A stretch of 64,000 nucleotides of DNA, from assembly GCF_000974485.1 (NCBI RefSeq), contig NZ_BBOM01000008.1:605367-669366 (forward strand), written 5' to 3'. How positions within the stretch are numbered: position 1 is the first letter of the stretch; each line of letters starts with the position of its first letter. The notes under the pieces are model-generated. The model worked only from the letters and a program-made list of their open reading frames with translations. It was not told the origin of the DNA and ran no database searches. The translations under genes and the position numbers were made by a program. The stretch is from Streptomyces sp. NBRC 109706 (GTDB taxonomy: Bacteria; Actinomycetota; Actinomycetes; Streptomycetales; Streptomycetaceae). Positions 41,901-47,900 of the stretch are shown here, piece by piece.

Positions 41901-44872
41901 ACCAGCACCACACCGGCGACATCAGGGACCGAGGCCACCTCCTCGACCGGCACCCGCACCACCGTCGCACCGCCGGCGCCCAGCGCCGCGACCACGTCCT
42001 CGTCCCCGCGCCCGGGCACCACCCAGGTGCCCGACAGCGAGGCCGTGGCCTGCCCGGCGAGGGGCTTCCACACGATCTGGTAGCGCCACGAGTCCACGGC
42101 GGCCTGCTCCCGCCGCTGCCGCCGCCAGGACGTCAACGCCGGCAGCGCGGCCTCAAGACCGGCCAACTCCCGCAGATCGCCGCGTTCCACCGCGTCCCAG
42201 AACGCCGAGTCCGTGGCATCGGCGCCGCCCGGCCCTTCCGTCGTCGGCTCGGGCCAGTACCGCTCCCGCTGGAACGCGTAGGTCGGCAGCTCGACGACCC
42301 GACCGCCCCAACCGGCGAACACCGCCGACCAGTCGACCTCGACACCGACCGTCCACAGGCGGCCGACGGCCTCCACCGCGCTGGCCGCCTCGTCCCGGTC
42401 CCTGCGCAGCATCGGCACCAGGACGGCCTCCGCCGTGGTCTCCCGCGCGATCCCGGACAGCACCCCGTCCGGGCCCAGTTCCAGACACCGCGTCACGCCC
42501 AGGGCGTCCAACGCCGCGACGCCGTCACCGAACCGCACGGTCCGCCGCACCTGCTCCAGCCAGTACTCCGGCCGCTGCAACAGCCCAGGCTCCGCCACGG
42601 CACCGGTCAGATTGGAGACCACCGGGATCCGTCCCGGATGGAACGCCAACCCGGCCAACACACCGGCGAACTCGTCGAGCATCGGCTCCATCAGCGCCGA
42701 GTGGAACGCGTGCGAAACCGACAGCACGCTGATCCGCCGCCCCTGCTCCAGGCACCTCGCCACATACGCCCGGACCGCCTCGACATCCCCGGAAAGCACC
42801 ACCGACTGCGGGCCGTTCACGGTGGCGACATCAAGCCCCGAATCGGCGACCTCGTCCTCGCCCGCCCGCACCGCGACCATCCCGCCGCCCGCCGGCAGCG
42901 CCTGCATCAGCCGGCCACGCTCGGCCACCAGCGTGCAGGCGTCGTCCAGCGACAGCACCCCGGCGACATGCGCGGCGACGATCTCGCCCAACGAATGCCC
43001 CAACAACACATCCGGCGTGACACCCCACGACTCCACCAGCCGGAACAGCGCGACCTCAAGGGCGAACAGACCCGCCTGCGCCCACACCGTCTGATCCAGA
43101 CCGGCCCCATCCGTCAGCACCTCGCGCAACGGACGGTCCAACCGCGCGTCCAACCGCGCACACACCGAGTCAAACGCGCCGGCGAACACCGGGAACCGCT
43201 CATACAACCCCAGGCCCATGCCGACCCGCTGCGCACCCTGACCGGTGAACAACAACGCCAACCGGCCACCACCGACCACCCCCGACGCCAACCGCTCGCC
43301 GCCCGCACCGGCCAACACCGCACGATGTTCCAACGCGGCCCGCCCCGTCGCCAGCGACCAGCCCACATCCACCGGATCCAGCGCGGGACGCCCGGCGGTG
43401 AACGCCCGCAGGCCCCGCACCTGGGCCTCAAGCCCGGCCGCCGACCTCGCCGACACCAGCCACGGCACCGTCCCCGGCCGCACCACCCGAACCGGCTCCG
43501 CCTCGTCCTCGACATCCGGGGCCTGCTCCAGGACGACATGCGCATTGGTGCCACTGATCCCGAACGACGACACCGCCGCCCGCCGAGGCTGCCCAGCCCG
43601 CGGCCACGGCCGCGCCTCCGTCAGCAGCTCCACCGCCCCCGCCGACCAGTCCACCTGCGGCGACGGCTCGTCCACATGCAACGTCGCCGGCATCAGCCCG
43701 TGCCGCATCGCCAGCACCATCTTGATCACACCCGCGGCACCGGCCGCCGCCTGGGTATGACCGATGTTCGACTTGATCGACCCCAACCACAACGGCTCGC
43801 CGCCCGCGCCCCGCTCCTGGCCATAGGTCGCCAACAACGCCTGCGCCTCGATCGGGTCGCCCAGCCGCGTCCCCGTGCCATGCGCCTCGACCACATCGAT
43901 ATCGGCAGCCGTCAACCGGGCGTTGGCCAACGCCTGCTCGATCACCCGCTGCTGCGAAGGACCGTTCGGCGCCGTCAGACCGTTCGACGCACCGTCCTGG
44001 TTCACCGCCGTGCCCCGCACCACGGCAAGGACCTGGTGCCCGTTGCGCCGCGCGTCCGACAACCGCTCCACGACCAACACCGCCGCGCCCTCGGCCCACC
44101 CCGTGCCATCCGCCGACGCCGCGAACGACTTGCACCGACCATCGCCGGCCAACCCACCCTGCTGCGCGAAATCCACAAACACACTCGGCGTCGACAGCAC
44201 CGTCACCCCACCGGCCAGCGCCAGATCACACTCACCCGACCGCAACGCCCGAACCGCCAGATGCAACGCCACCAACGACGACGAACACGCCGTATCCAAC
44301 GTCACCGCCGGACCCTCAAGCCCGAACGTGTAAGCCACCCGCCCCGACAGCACACTCCCGGCGTTACCGGTCCCCAGAAACGCCTCCACGCCCTCCGGCA
44401 CCACATTCATGCTCTGCGCGTAGTCGTGGTACATCAGCCCCGCGTACACACCGGTCGACGAGCCACGCAACGACAACGGATCAACACCCGCCGACTCGAA
44501 CGCCTCCCACGACGCCTCCAACAGCAGCCGCTGCTGCGGATCCATCGCCAGCGCCTCACGCGGCGAGATCCCGAACATGTCCGCGTCGAAGTCACCGGCA
44601 CCCGAGACAAAACCACCGACCCCGGACACCCCACCCCAGGTCACATCCCACCCGCGATCGACGGGAAAATCCGTGATCCCGTCCCCGCCGGCCACCACCA
44701 GATCCCACAACCCGGCCGGCGAGACCACACCACCCGGCAGCCGACACGACATCCCCACGATCGCGATCGGCTCACGCTCCGCCGACTCGATGCTCCGGAG
44801 CCGCTGCTTGGTGCTGTGCAGGTCAGCGGTCACCCGCTTGAGATAGTCCCGCAGTTTCAGCTCGTCTGACAT
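26255..44872 (-). CDS. Type I modular PKS, PKS-B: four modules plus terminal thioesterase
   Basis: A 6205-residue synthase that performs the last four extensions and releases the product. ATG 44872 starts a docking helix (LRDYLKRVTADLHSTKQRL) and is preceded by GAGG at 44878-44881. KS domains begin near residues 34, 1483, 2976 and 4459, all with TACSSS. Module order: malonyl KR; methylmalonyl KR; malonyl KR; malonyl with inactive KR, then ACP and TE. The TE has nucleophile Ser6063 in GHSGG, an Asp in LVDSYPLD and His6182 in GNHLTLM, a full triad. Thioesterases of this class usually close a macrolactone. The stop (26255-26257) faces the P450 stop. The gene lies 39 nt downstream of PKS-A and is very probably co-transcribed with it. 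Being TE-terminated yet followed by further PKS genes on the same strand, it shows that gene order is not the order of synthesis. Confidence 0.96.
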   Translation of the reverse strand: MSDELKLRDYLKRVTADLHSTKQRLRSIESAEREPIAIVGMSCRLPGGVVSPAGLWDLVVAGGDGITDFPVDRGWDVTWGGVSGVGGFVSGAGDFDADMFGISPREALAMDPQQRLLLEASWEAFESAGVDPLSLRGSSTGVYAGLMYHDYAQSMNVVPEGVEAFLGTGNAGSVLSGRVAYTFGLEGPAVTLDTACSSSLVALHLAVRALRSGECDLALAGGVTVLSTPSVFVDFAQQGGLAGDGRCKSFAASADGTGWAEGAAVLVVERLSDARRNGHQVLAVVRGTAVNQDGASNGLTAPNGPSQQRVIEQALANARLTAADIDVVEAHGTGTRLGDPIEAQALLATYGQERGAGGEPLWLGSIKSNIGHTQAAAGAAGVIKMVLAMRHGLMPATLHVDEPSPQVDWSAGAVELLTEARPWPRAGQPRRAAVSSFGISGTNAHVVLEQAPDVEDEAEPVRVVRPGTVPWLVSARSAAGLEAQVRGLRAFTAGRPALDPVDVGWSLATGRAALEHRAVLAGAGGERLASGVVGGGRLALLFTGQGAQRVGMGLGLYERFPVFAGAFDSVCARLDARLDRPLREVLTDGAGLDQTVWAQAGLFALEVALFRLVESWGVTPDVLLGHSLGEIVAAHVAGVLSLDDACTLVAERGRLMQALPAGGGMVAVRAGEDEVADSGLDVATVNGPQSVVLSGDVEAVRAYVARCLEQGRRISVLSVSHAFHSALMEPMLDEFAGVLAGLAFHPGRIPVVSNLTGAVAEPGLLQRPEYWLEQVRRTVRFGDGVAALDALGVTRCLELGPDGVLSGIARETTAEAVLVPMLRRDRDEAASAVEAVGRLWTVGVEVDWSAVFAGWGGRVVELPTYAFQRERYWPEPTTEGPGGADATDSAFWDAVERGDLRELAGLEAALPALTSWRRQRREQAAVDSWRYQIVWKPLAGQATASLSGTWVVPGRGDEDVVAALGAGGATVVRVPVEEVASVPDVAGVVLVADGWSDVLDTVRALAEVSAPLWVLTRGAVSVGATDRLTDPSPATAWGLGRVAALELPHRWGGLVDLPARWTEQTSARLVGVLASGAEDQVALRGPVVYGRRLVRATPARGTGVEWRPAGTVLVTGGTGALGVVVARWLAGRGAPHLVLTSRRGVAPEGLVEELAALGTRVSVVACDVADRDALAAVIAGVPERWPLTGVVHAAGVDDPEALERTSRDAMAGVLRSKVEGTVLLDELTRDLPLEQFVVFSSIAATWGGGGQGAYAAGNAFLDAWAESRRDRGLPGVSIAWGPWAGAGMAAEGEAERLLRRQGLAPLDPELAVRALAQAIEQRQPSVTVADVDWPRFAAAFTLVRPSSLLSDLPEAVETPTAGGEGNEGSGDGAELRELLAGLPIAERQRVLVDLVLSAVATVMQHPDPRAIDPGRAFKDLGFTSLTAVELRDLLAARTGLRLPATLVFDYPMPLALAQYLIGQLLGEADRSPTTTSTPVDTGEPIAIVGMACRYPGGVMSPEELWRLVATGEDGIAPFPTDRGWPSVAPGDIVQLGGFMRGVADFDADLFGISPREALAMDPQQRLLLEAAWETFESAGLDPRSLRGRSVGVFAGAASSGYGATGVPGAEGHLITGTAGSVISGRVSYTFGLEGPAVTVDTACSSSLVAMHLANQALHTGECDLALAGGVTVMVTPGAFVEFGQQDGLASDGQCKSFAAAADGTGWSEGVGLVLLERLSDAQRNGHQVLAVVRGSAVNQDGASNGLSAPNGPSQQRVIQQALANARLTTADVDAVEAHGTGTRLGDPIEAQALLATYGQGRGEGGEPLWLGSVKSNIGHTQSAAGVAGVIKMVLALRHGVLPATLHVDEPSPQVDWSAGAVSLLTGAREWPEVDRPRRAGVSSFGISGTNAHVILEQGPDVAAVGGGGAVGGVTAWVVSAKSEGALRGQLERLRSFVAERPELSPVDVGWSLAMGRAGLEHRAVVVGAGRDELLAGLSGASSVAAGSGGVVWVFPGQGSQWVGMARGLWESSEVFRERLIECEAALAPFVDWSLTGVLLDGDDGVVRVDVVQPVLWAVMVSLAEVWRSVGVVPSAVVGHSQGEIAAACVGGWLSLGDAARVVALRSRALVAVAGGGGMVSVAAGRETVDDLTAGSPGLSVAAVNGPSSTVVSGEVEALEALLVACERRGIRARRIAVDYASHSAQMEQLRERILTDLAPVSPSVGRIPMLSTLTGAPVDGGLGAGYWFDNLRSTVRFEDAIRTLLGQGARTFIEVSAHPVLTVGIEETAQASDTRAAVLGTLRRDEGGMRRLLASLGEAWQAGVGVDWSTVLTGRRVPLPTYAFQHQRYWLEAPAPGTVQEVDAVESRFWDAVEREDLGELADTLQLSDAPQLLGSVVPALASWRRERRQRSVIDAWRYRVVWKPLQTPPPASLEGTWLVAGGVDEDVVTALAEAGARTVILPTDAAWDRAGLVERITALPEVRGVVAMPADSTGVVDRLAALVELVRALGDAEVDAPLWLLTRGAISVGASDRLTDPTAAALWGLGRVAALEYPRRWGGMIDLPTQLDARTAARLAGILTAQDDGGGEDQIAVRGSGLYGRRMVRALPTTVEPEPWQPSGTVLITGGTGALGTVVARWLASRGVPHLVLTSRSGTAPDGLVTELETLGTQVTVTACDVTDRTTLATVIADIPEQWPLHGIVHAAGIGDAQLLEHTDRDDIAATLSAKVEGAVHLDELTAGLPLELFLVFSSGAAIWGSAGQGAYAAGNAFLDAWIQHRHDRGLPGTSIAWGPWDDAGMAVQGETQQILRRRGFTPMDPALAVRALATAVDAAEPALTVADIDWSAFAASFTAVRPSPLLADLPEAAPTAADPDRADGGGTSELLRQLAHVPPAQQRNLLLDVVRDQAAAVLGHSGAQAVEPDRAFRDLGFDSLMAVDMRNRLQSATGLSLPTTLVFDYPTSSVLVDLLLSRLSDQDLEAPTPSAASSTTVVGVDEPIAIVGMACRYPGAVTSPQQLWELVESATDGITSFPTDRGWPAQAAGWGGFIDSVTDFDADLFGISPREALAMDPQQRLLLETAWETLESAGITPQALRGSRTGVFVGGGTSGYGTGMRLPQGAEGHLLTGNATSVMSGRLAYVFGLEGPAVTVDTACSSSLVALHLAAQALRATECELALVGGVTVMTNAGVFAEFDRQGGLAADGRCKAFAASSDGMGWGEGAGLLLVERLSDAQRNGHQILAVMRGSAINQDGASNGLSAPNGPSQQRVIQQALTNARLAPGDIDTVEAHGTGTRLGDPIEAQALLATYGQNRDEREPLWIGSVKSNIAHTQAAAGVAGVIKMVMALRNGTLPATLHVDAPTPQVDWTAGAVRLLTESRPWPRLDRPRRAGVSSFGISGTNAHVILEQAPEPEPVATVPARRAPGLVPWVVSAKSDAALRAQVARLRSFVAERPALDAVDVGWSLATTRAALEHRVVLAGDGDVLATGVAGEGRTAFLFTGQGAQRAGMGLGLYEAFPVFAEAFDAVCARLDMRWERPLREVLTDGVGLDETGWAQAGLFALEVAVFRLVESWGVVPDVLLGHSLGEIVAAHAAGVLDLDDACVLVAERGRLMQALPSGGGMVAVQATEADVAGSGLDLAAVNGPNSVVLSGTSEAIERYAAECASRGRRFNVLTVSHAFHSALMEPMLDEFASVLNNLTFNPARIPIVSNLTGTVAEPGQLQQPEYWLRQVRETVRFADGVTALEAMGVTRYLELGPDGVLSGMAQTTVADATFAPLLRKDRDETDTAVTALGRLWTAGVNVNWPGLYEGWGGRIVQLPTYAFQRERYWPEPVAEAAGGDGTESVFWDAVEREDLEQLAVELELPEVPAALGEVLPVLSSWRRQRRERSVVDAWRYRIVWKPLADVSSPTGLAGTWLLVTSTDVPSADIAAALTGAGATVRSLSVDAASPSRPELARSLESVAAEAGDLAGVLLAADAFDGRVGDGGVPAPLAVALALVQASHDAGDAVPLWVATRGAVSIGRSDPLRSPGQAAVWGLGRVAALELPQRWGGLVDLPAELDARAGARLAGLLAGGVEDQMAVRGSGGYGRRLARAVPAGRTGAEWSPSGTVLVTGGTGALGSLVARWLAGRGVPHLVLTSRTGVAPEGLVDELAALGTRATVVACDVADRDALAEVIAGVPDRWPLTGVVHTAGVSNAMVLHQHTGEALAEVTRAKVTGVINLDELTAGLPIDLFVVFSSVAATWGSGGQAAYAAANAFLDAWVERRRGRGLPGTSVAWGPWADGGMATLDGLSDVMRRRGLIPIAPDLAIQALAQAVDARESHLTVADVDWATFAPGFASFRPSPLLADQLGGDAAPVSAPGGGPEAGWRQELLSAPAEGRSQLLLGLVRELAAAVLGHAGAEAVEPDRAFRDLGFDSLTAVELYNLLVAHTGLTLSATLVFDYPTPQALARHLAEQLTGVDAGAGVDVPASRAAVDEPLAIVGMACRFPGGTVTPEGLWDLVVGGRDAMAPVPADRGWPAEVFGSRTPVGGFVDDAAEFDAGLFGISPREALTMDPQQRLLLEAAWETFESAGLDPRSLRGRGVGVFAGTNGQDYMHLLAASGEQGDGHAAVGNAAAVLSGRVAYAFGLEGPAVTVDTACSSSLVALHWAGQALRAGECELALVGGVTVMATPGAFVEFDRQDGLASDGRCKAFAAAADGTGWGEGVGLLLVERLSDARRSGRQVLAVVRGSAVNQDGASNGLTAPNGPSQQRVIRQALASARLTAAEIDAVEAHGTGTRLGDPIEAQALLATYGQDRAVGEPLWLGSIKSNIGHTQAAAGVAGVIKMVLAMRHGVLPATLHVDEPSPQVDWSAGAVELLTENRAWPRADRPRRAGVSSFGIGGTNAHIVLEEAPASAPVAERPGAAGPAVVPWVLSARSAAGLQAGIARLRSFVAERPALDAVDVAWSLATTRAALEHRAVLAGDAVLATGVVGEGRTAFLFTGQGSQRAGMGLDLYERFPVFAEAFDAVCARLDMRLERPLREVLADGAELDRTGWAQVALFALEVALFRLVESWGVVPDVLLGHSLGEIVAAHVAGVLSLDDACVLVAERGRLMQALPAGGGMVAVQASEMEVGGSGLDMAAVNGPRSVVLSGEREAVERYAFECAARGRRVNLLTVSHAFHSALMEPMLDEFASVLAGLTFNPARIPIVSNLTGAVAEPGVLQDPAYWLRQVRGTVRFADGAATLEAMGVTRYVELGPDGVLSAMARETVDDAVFVPVLRKDRDDASAALGAASRLWAVGVGIDWSRVFAGWGGRAVPLPTYAFQRARYWPELSTRAAADGVVDAAFWDAVERGDAAELPGLESALPALSEWRKRQRRRSVLDSWRYRIVWRPVTDPPAAARVPGTWLLVTSGGEPGTGPAAALTESGASVVSLPIDGADGTRDLVERLKQALVGADGLAGVVSLAALGAGDEQAGVAGTLELSRALGAAGVDAPLWCVTSGAVSTGPADPVRNAGQAAVWGLGRAMDRDEAIRWGGLIDLPEEPAAPDWPRFVAALLSGPDQLAIRDGQVRVPRLVPEAPGPVADGEPGWPGSGTVLVAGGLGTVGAGAARWLAEQGVGHLLLTGRDGSAAPGAAELVADLTERGARVTVAACDPADRAAVAKLLAGIPADEPLTALLYAPEFDSDAAPSALTPAGVEELGQVLSGARHLHELTVDLAPSAFVLLGSAGGVWGDAGRAAGSAAGAYLDALAASRRARGAAAVSVAWGPWADGALSDPAEAERLRASGLRAMPPELAAAVLGGLPARPGAGLVVADVNWPRFAAVYTADRDRRLLADLPEVRRLRGIGGAADGGEGADDFRQRLVALPPAERHRAAVQLVRAHTAAVLSYPDVEAVEPEQEFLNLGMSSLTAVELRDALQVATGASLSGASVFEHTTPAALATHLLRTLLGPDADEAGAGAEAESRGGGILRSLLREAGREGRLEKFMEFLMEAASFRPRFEEPAELLTPPKPVFLARGEARVRIVGQCGISAVAGAHEFARFALPFRGQRDVVALPVPGYRDGEQLPAGPDAALGWQAEALLAAVGDNPFVIVGHSGGGLFAHALAYRLEQLGVVPAGVVLVDSYPLDQPVHEEWMNEFNDGMFEREDLYVPMNDVRLTAQAWYGLMFAQFQPREIQAPTLLVRASEPIGEWNREGDWRASWRLPHTAVDVPGNHLTLMREHGETTARAVDRWLEGLG
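27690..28200 (-). other. Degenerate ketoreductase domain (predicted inactive)
   Basis: Aligned with the KR of the previous module, the catalytic Tyr is Gly (27752-27754, residue 5707), the Asn four residues later is Gly (27740-27742, residue 5711), and the Lys before the catalytic Ser is Val. The Ser and the Trp eight residues before the Tyr position survive. Family knowledge says such a KR cannot reduce the ketone. Confidence 0.88.
31555..35947 (-). other. PKS-B module 3: KS-AT(malonyl)-KR-ACP
   Basis: KS is about 34705-35947, with KSNIAHT in place of KSNIGHT. AT is about 33440-34450, with GHSLGE and HAFH (malonyl). KR is about 32160-33270, with TWGSGGQAAYAAAN and the catalytic Lys in RAKVTG, so intact A1-type. 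ACP GFDSL is near 31660-31695. It should leave a hydroxyl at C5 of the final acyl chain. Confidence 0.92.
36010..40426 (-). other. PKS-B module 2: KS-AT(methylmalonyl)-KR-ACP
   Basis: KS is about 39180-40426. AT is about 37880-38910, with RVDVVQ, GHSQGE and YASH at 38327-38338: the only methylmalonyl AT in PKS-A and PKS-B. KR is about 36560-37690, with IWGSAGQGAYAAGN, A1-type and intact. ACP GFDSL is near 36120-36160. A methyl branch and a hydroxyl are predicted. The AT and its upstream linker differ in base usage from both flanks. Confidence 0.92.
40470..44872 (-). other. PKS-B module 1: DD-KS-AT(malonyl)-KR-ACP
   Basis: KS is about 43530-44773. AT is about 42260-43260, with GHSLGE and HAFH (malonyl). 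KR is about 41000-42100, with TWGGGGQGAYAAGN (Trp, Tyr and Asn intact; A1-type). The ACP reads GFTSL, with Thr1423 where Asp is usual, before the phosphopantetheine Ser1424 (codons 40601-40606). A hydroxyl on the incoming unit is predicted. Confidence 0.92.
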
Positions 44873-44877
44873 CAGGG

Positions 44878-44881
44878 CCTC
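44878..44881 (-). promoter_or_regulatory. Ribosome binding site of PKS-B
   Basis: GAGG on the minus strand, 5 nt before the ATG at 44872, within the 39-nt gap after the PKS-A stop. It supports this start and co-transcription with PKS-A; the gap is too short for a separate promoter of normal layout plus leader. Confidence 0.55.
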
Positions 44882-44911
44882 GCTGTGTGTCGTGGTCGGG
44901 ACAGGTGCCGA

Positions 44912-47900
44912 TTACGCATCGCCCAGCTCCCGGTCGATGAACGCGAACAGGTCTTCGTTCGTCGCCTCGTCGAGAGCCTCGACGACCGAAGAGCCGGCGT
45001 CCTGCCCCACGCCGTCGTCGCCGTACTTCGAGACCAGGGACTCCAAACGCCGGACGAGCTTCGTCCGAGCCTCCGCGTCCTCGGTCCCCGCCAGCCCCGC
45101 CTCGATCTCCTGCAACTTGCCCAGGAGCAGATCCGTGGCGGCCACCTCCTGCCGGGGAAGCAACTCCTCGGCAAGGAACTCGACCAGCTTCGCCGAGGTC
45201 GGATAGTCGAACACCAGCGTCGCCGGCAGACGCAACCCGGTGACGGCCTGCAGCCGGTTGCGCAGCTCGACCGCCGTCAGCGAGTCGAAGCCCAGATCCT
45301 TGAACGCCTGCCGCTCACCGATCGCATCCGCCGACGCATGCCCGAGCACCTGGGCCACCTCGGCCAGAACAGTCTCCTGCAACAGCCGGATCCGGTCCTC
45401 GGACGCCAGACCCGCCAGCCGCCCCGGCAACCGCGGCTCCCCGCCCGCCACCTGGCTCGCCCGCCGGACGACGGCCGGAGCCAGACCACGCAGCAACGCC
45501 GGCACCGAGCCGCTGGAACCCCACGACCGCAACGCGCCCACGTCCAGCACCATCGCCACCACACCCGAACGGTCCCCACCCAGCGCCGCATCGAACAACG
45601 CCAGCCCCTGCTCGTTCGACAACCCGGGACCGAGCCGGGCCGTCCGCTCCCGCAGATGGCCGGTCATGCCACTGGCCTGCTCCCACATGCCCCAGCCCAG
45701 CGACAGACCCGGCAGCCCCTCCGCGCGGCGACGCGCGGCCAGACCGTCGAGGAACGCGTTCGCCGCCGCGTAGTTCGCCTGCCCCGGGGTGCCGAACGTC
45801 GCCGACACCGAGGAGTACAGAACAAAGAGCGCCAGATCCGCGTCGCGCGTCAGCTCGTCCAGATGGGCCGCCGCCGTCGCCTTCGCCCGCAGCACGCTGT
45901 TCAACCGGTCTGGGGTGAGAGCCGTGAACACCCCGTCGTCGAGCACACCGGCGGCATGGACCACACCGGTCAGGGGCGCGTCGGCGGGAATACCGTCGAG
46001 GACCGCCGCCAGAGCGTCACGGTCGGCCGCGTCACACGCCACGACCCGCGCATCCGCACCCGACGCCGCCAACTCGGCGGTCAGCTCCGCGGCCCCCGGA
46101 GCATCCGGGCCCTGACGCGACAACAACAACAGACGCCGCACCCCGTACTCGGCGACCAGATGCCGCGCCAACAGACCACCCAGGGTCCCCGTGCCACCGG
46201 TGATCAACACCGTGCCGTCCCGATCCGACAGCACAACCCGCTCCGCACCCGAAACCCTGGCCAGCCTGGGCACCAGTATCTGCCCGTCACGGATGGCCAA
46301 CTGGGGTTCGGCGGTGACGAGCAGCGCCGCGAAACCTGGTTCGCCCGTCTCGTCGGCGGCCGGATCGACGTCCACCAACACGATCCGATCCGGATTCTCC
46401 GACTGCGCCGACCGCACAAGACCCCAGACGGCGGCGTTGACGACGTCGACGGGTTCGCCGGCGCCGTCCTGGCCTGCCGGGACGGCGCGACGGGTGACCA
46501 CCGCCAGCCGGGAACCCGATGTCGTTTCGTCGGCCAGCCATTCCTGAACGCCCCGCAGAACATCGCCGAGCACCTGCTCCAACGGGCCGTCGCCAACCAC
46601 CAACGTGGAGAGCCCGGCCTCGCTGGGCGGCCCATCGACCGCCGGGGACACGGCGGCCCAGTCGACGGCGAACAGCGCGTTGTCGGCACGCTCGGCCGAC
46701 GGCAGCTGATCCGTAGAAACCGCGCGGGAAGCCAGCGAACGAATCACCGCGACCGGCTGCCCCGCGCCATCGGCCGCCCTGATGCGCACACTCTCGCCCT
46801 CGGGCACGATCGCCACCCGCAGAGCCGTCGCGCCGACCGCGAAGAGCTCCACGCCCGACCAGGCGAACGGCAACCGAGGCCCGGGCTCCGCGTCATCGCC
46901 GACGAGGAACCCCGACGGGTGGAGCGCGGCATCGAGCAAGGCGGGATGAATACCCAGCCTCTCCACCCCGTCCGCGCTGGGCAGCACCACCTCGGCGTAG
47001 ACCGCCGCATCGTCACGCCAGGCCGCGCGCACCCCCTGGAACGCCGGCCCATAGCCGAGGCCGACCTGAGCCAGAGCCTCGTAGAACCCGTCGATATCCA
47101 CCGAGACGGCCCCCTGCGGCGGCCACACGTCCAACTCGAAGTCACCGGCCCCCTGTTCGGACGCGGCGAGGAGACCCGACGCATGCAACACCCACTCATC
47201 GGTGCCCTCGGCACGGGCATGAACGAGGACCGGCCGATCACCCGCCCCGTCCGCATCGGCCACCCGAATCTGCACCCGCACCCCGCCGGACTCCGGCAAT
47301 ACCAGGGGCGTCCGGAGAACCAGCTCGCGGACCAGACCACAGCCCGCCTCCTGCCCGGCGCGCAACACCATCTCCACCAACGCCGCACCCGGAACCACAA
47401 GCCGACCCAGCACCCGGTGATCGGCCAGCCACGGTTGAGCGGCCACCGACAGCAGCCCCGTCAGAACAATCCCGTCACCATCGGCCAACGTCATCGCCGC
47501 GCCCAGCAGGGCGTGCTCGGCCCCCGTCAGGCCGACAGCCCCCAGGTCCCCGGCGCCAACCCTCGGCTGCGGCCAGTACCGCTCACGCTGGAACGCGTAG
47601 GTCGGCAACTCGACGGCGCGGCCGCCCCAGTTGGTGAAGACGGCCGGCCAGTTGACGTTGATGCCGGTGGTCCAGAGGCGGCTGAGTGCGGTGAGTGCGG
47701 TGTCGGTCTCGTCGCGGTCCTTGCGGAGGAGGGGGGTGAACACGCCTTCGGCAATGGTCTCTTGGGCCATTCCGGTCAGGACGGCGTCGGGGCCGATTTC
47801 GAGGTAACGGGTCACGCCCATGGTTTGGAGTGTGGTGACTCCGTCGGCGAAGCGGACCGTCCCACGGACCTGCTTCAGCCAGTATTCGGGTTGTTGTATC

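Noticed and set aside
44873..44911. Separate promoter for PKS-B in the 39-nt gap
   Set aside because: There is no room for a -35/-10 pair plus leader. Only a ribosome site is visible, so co-transcription with PKS-A is simpler.
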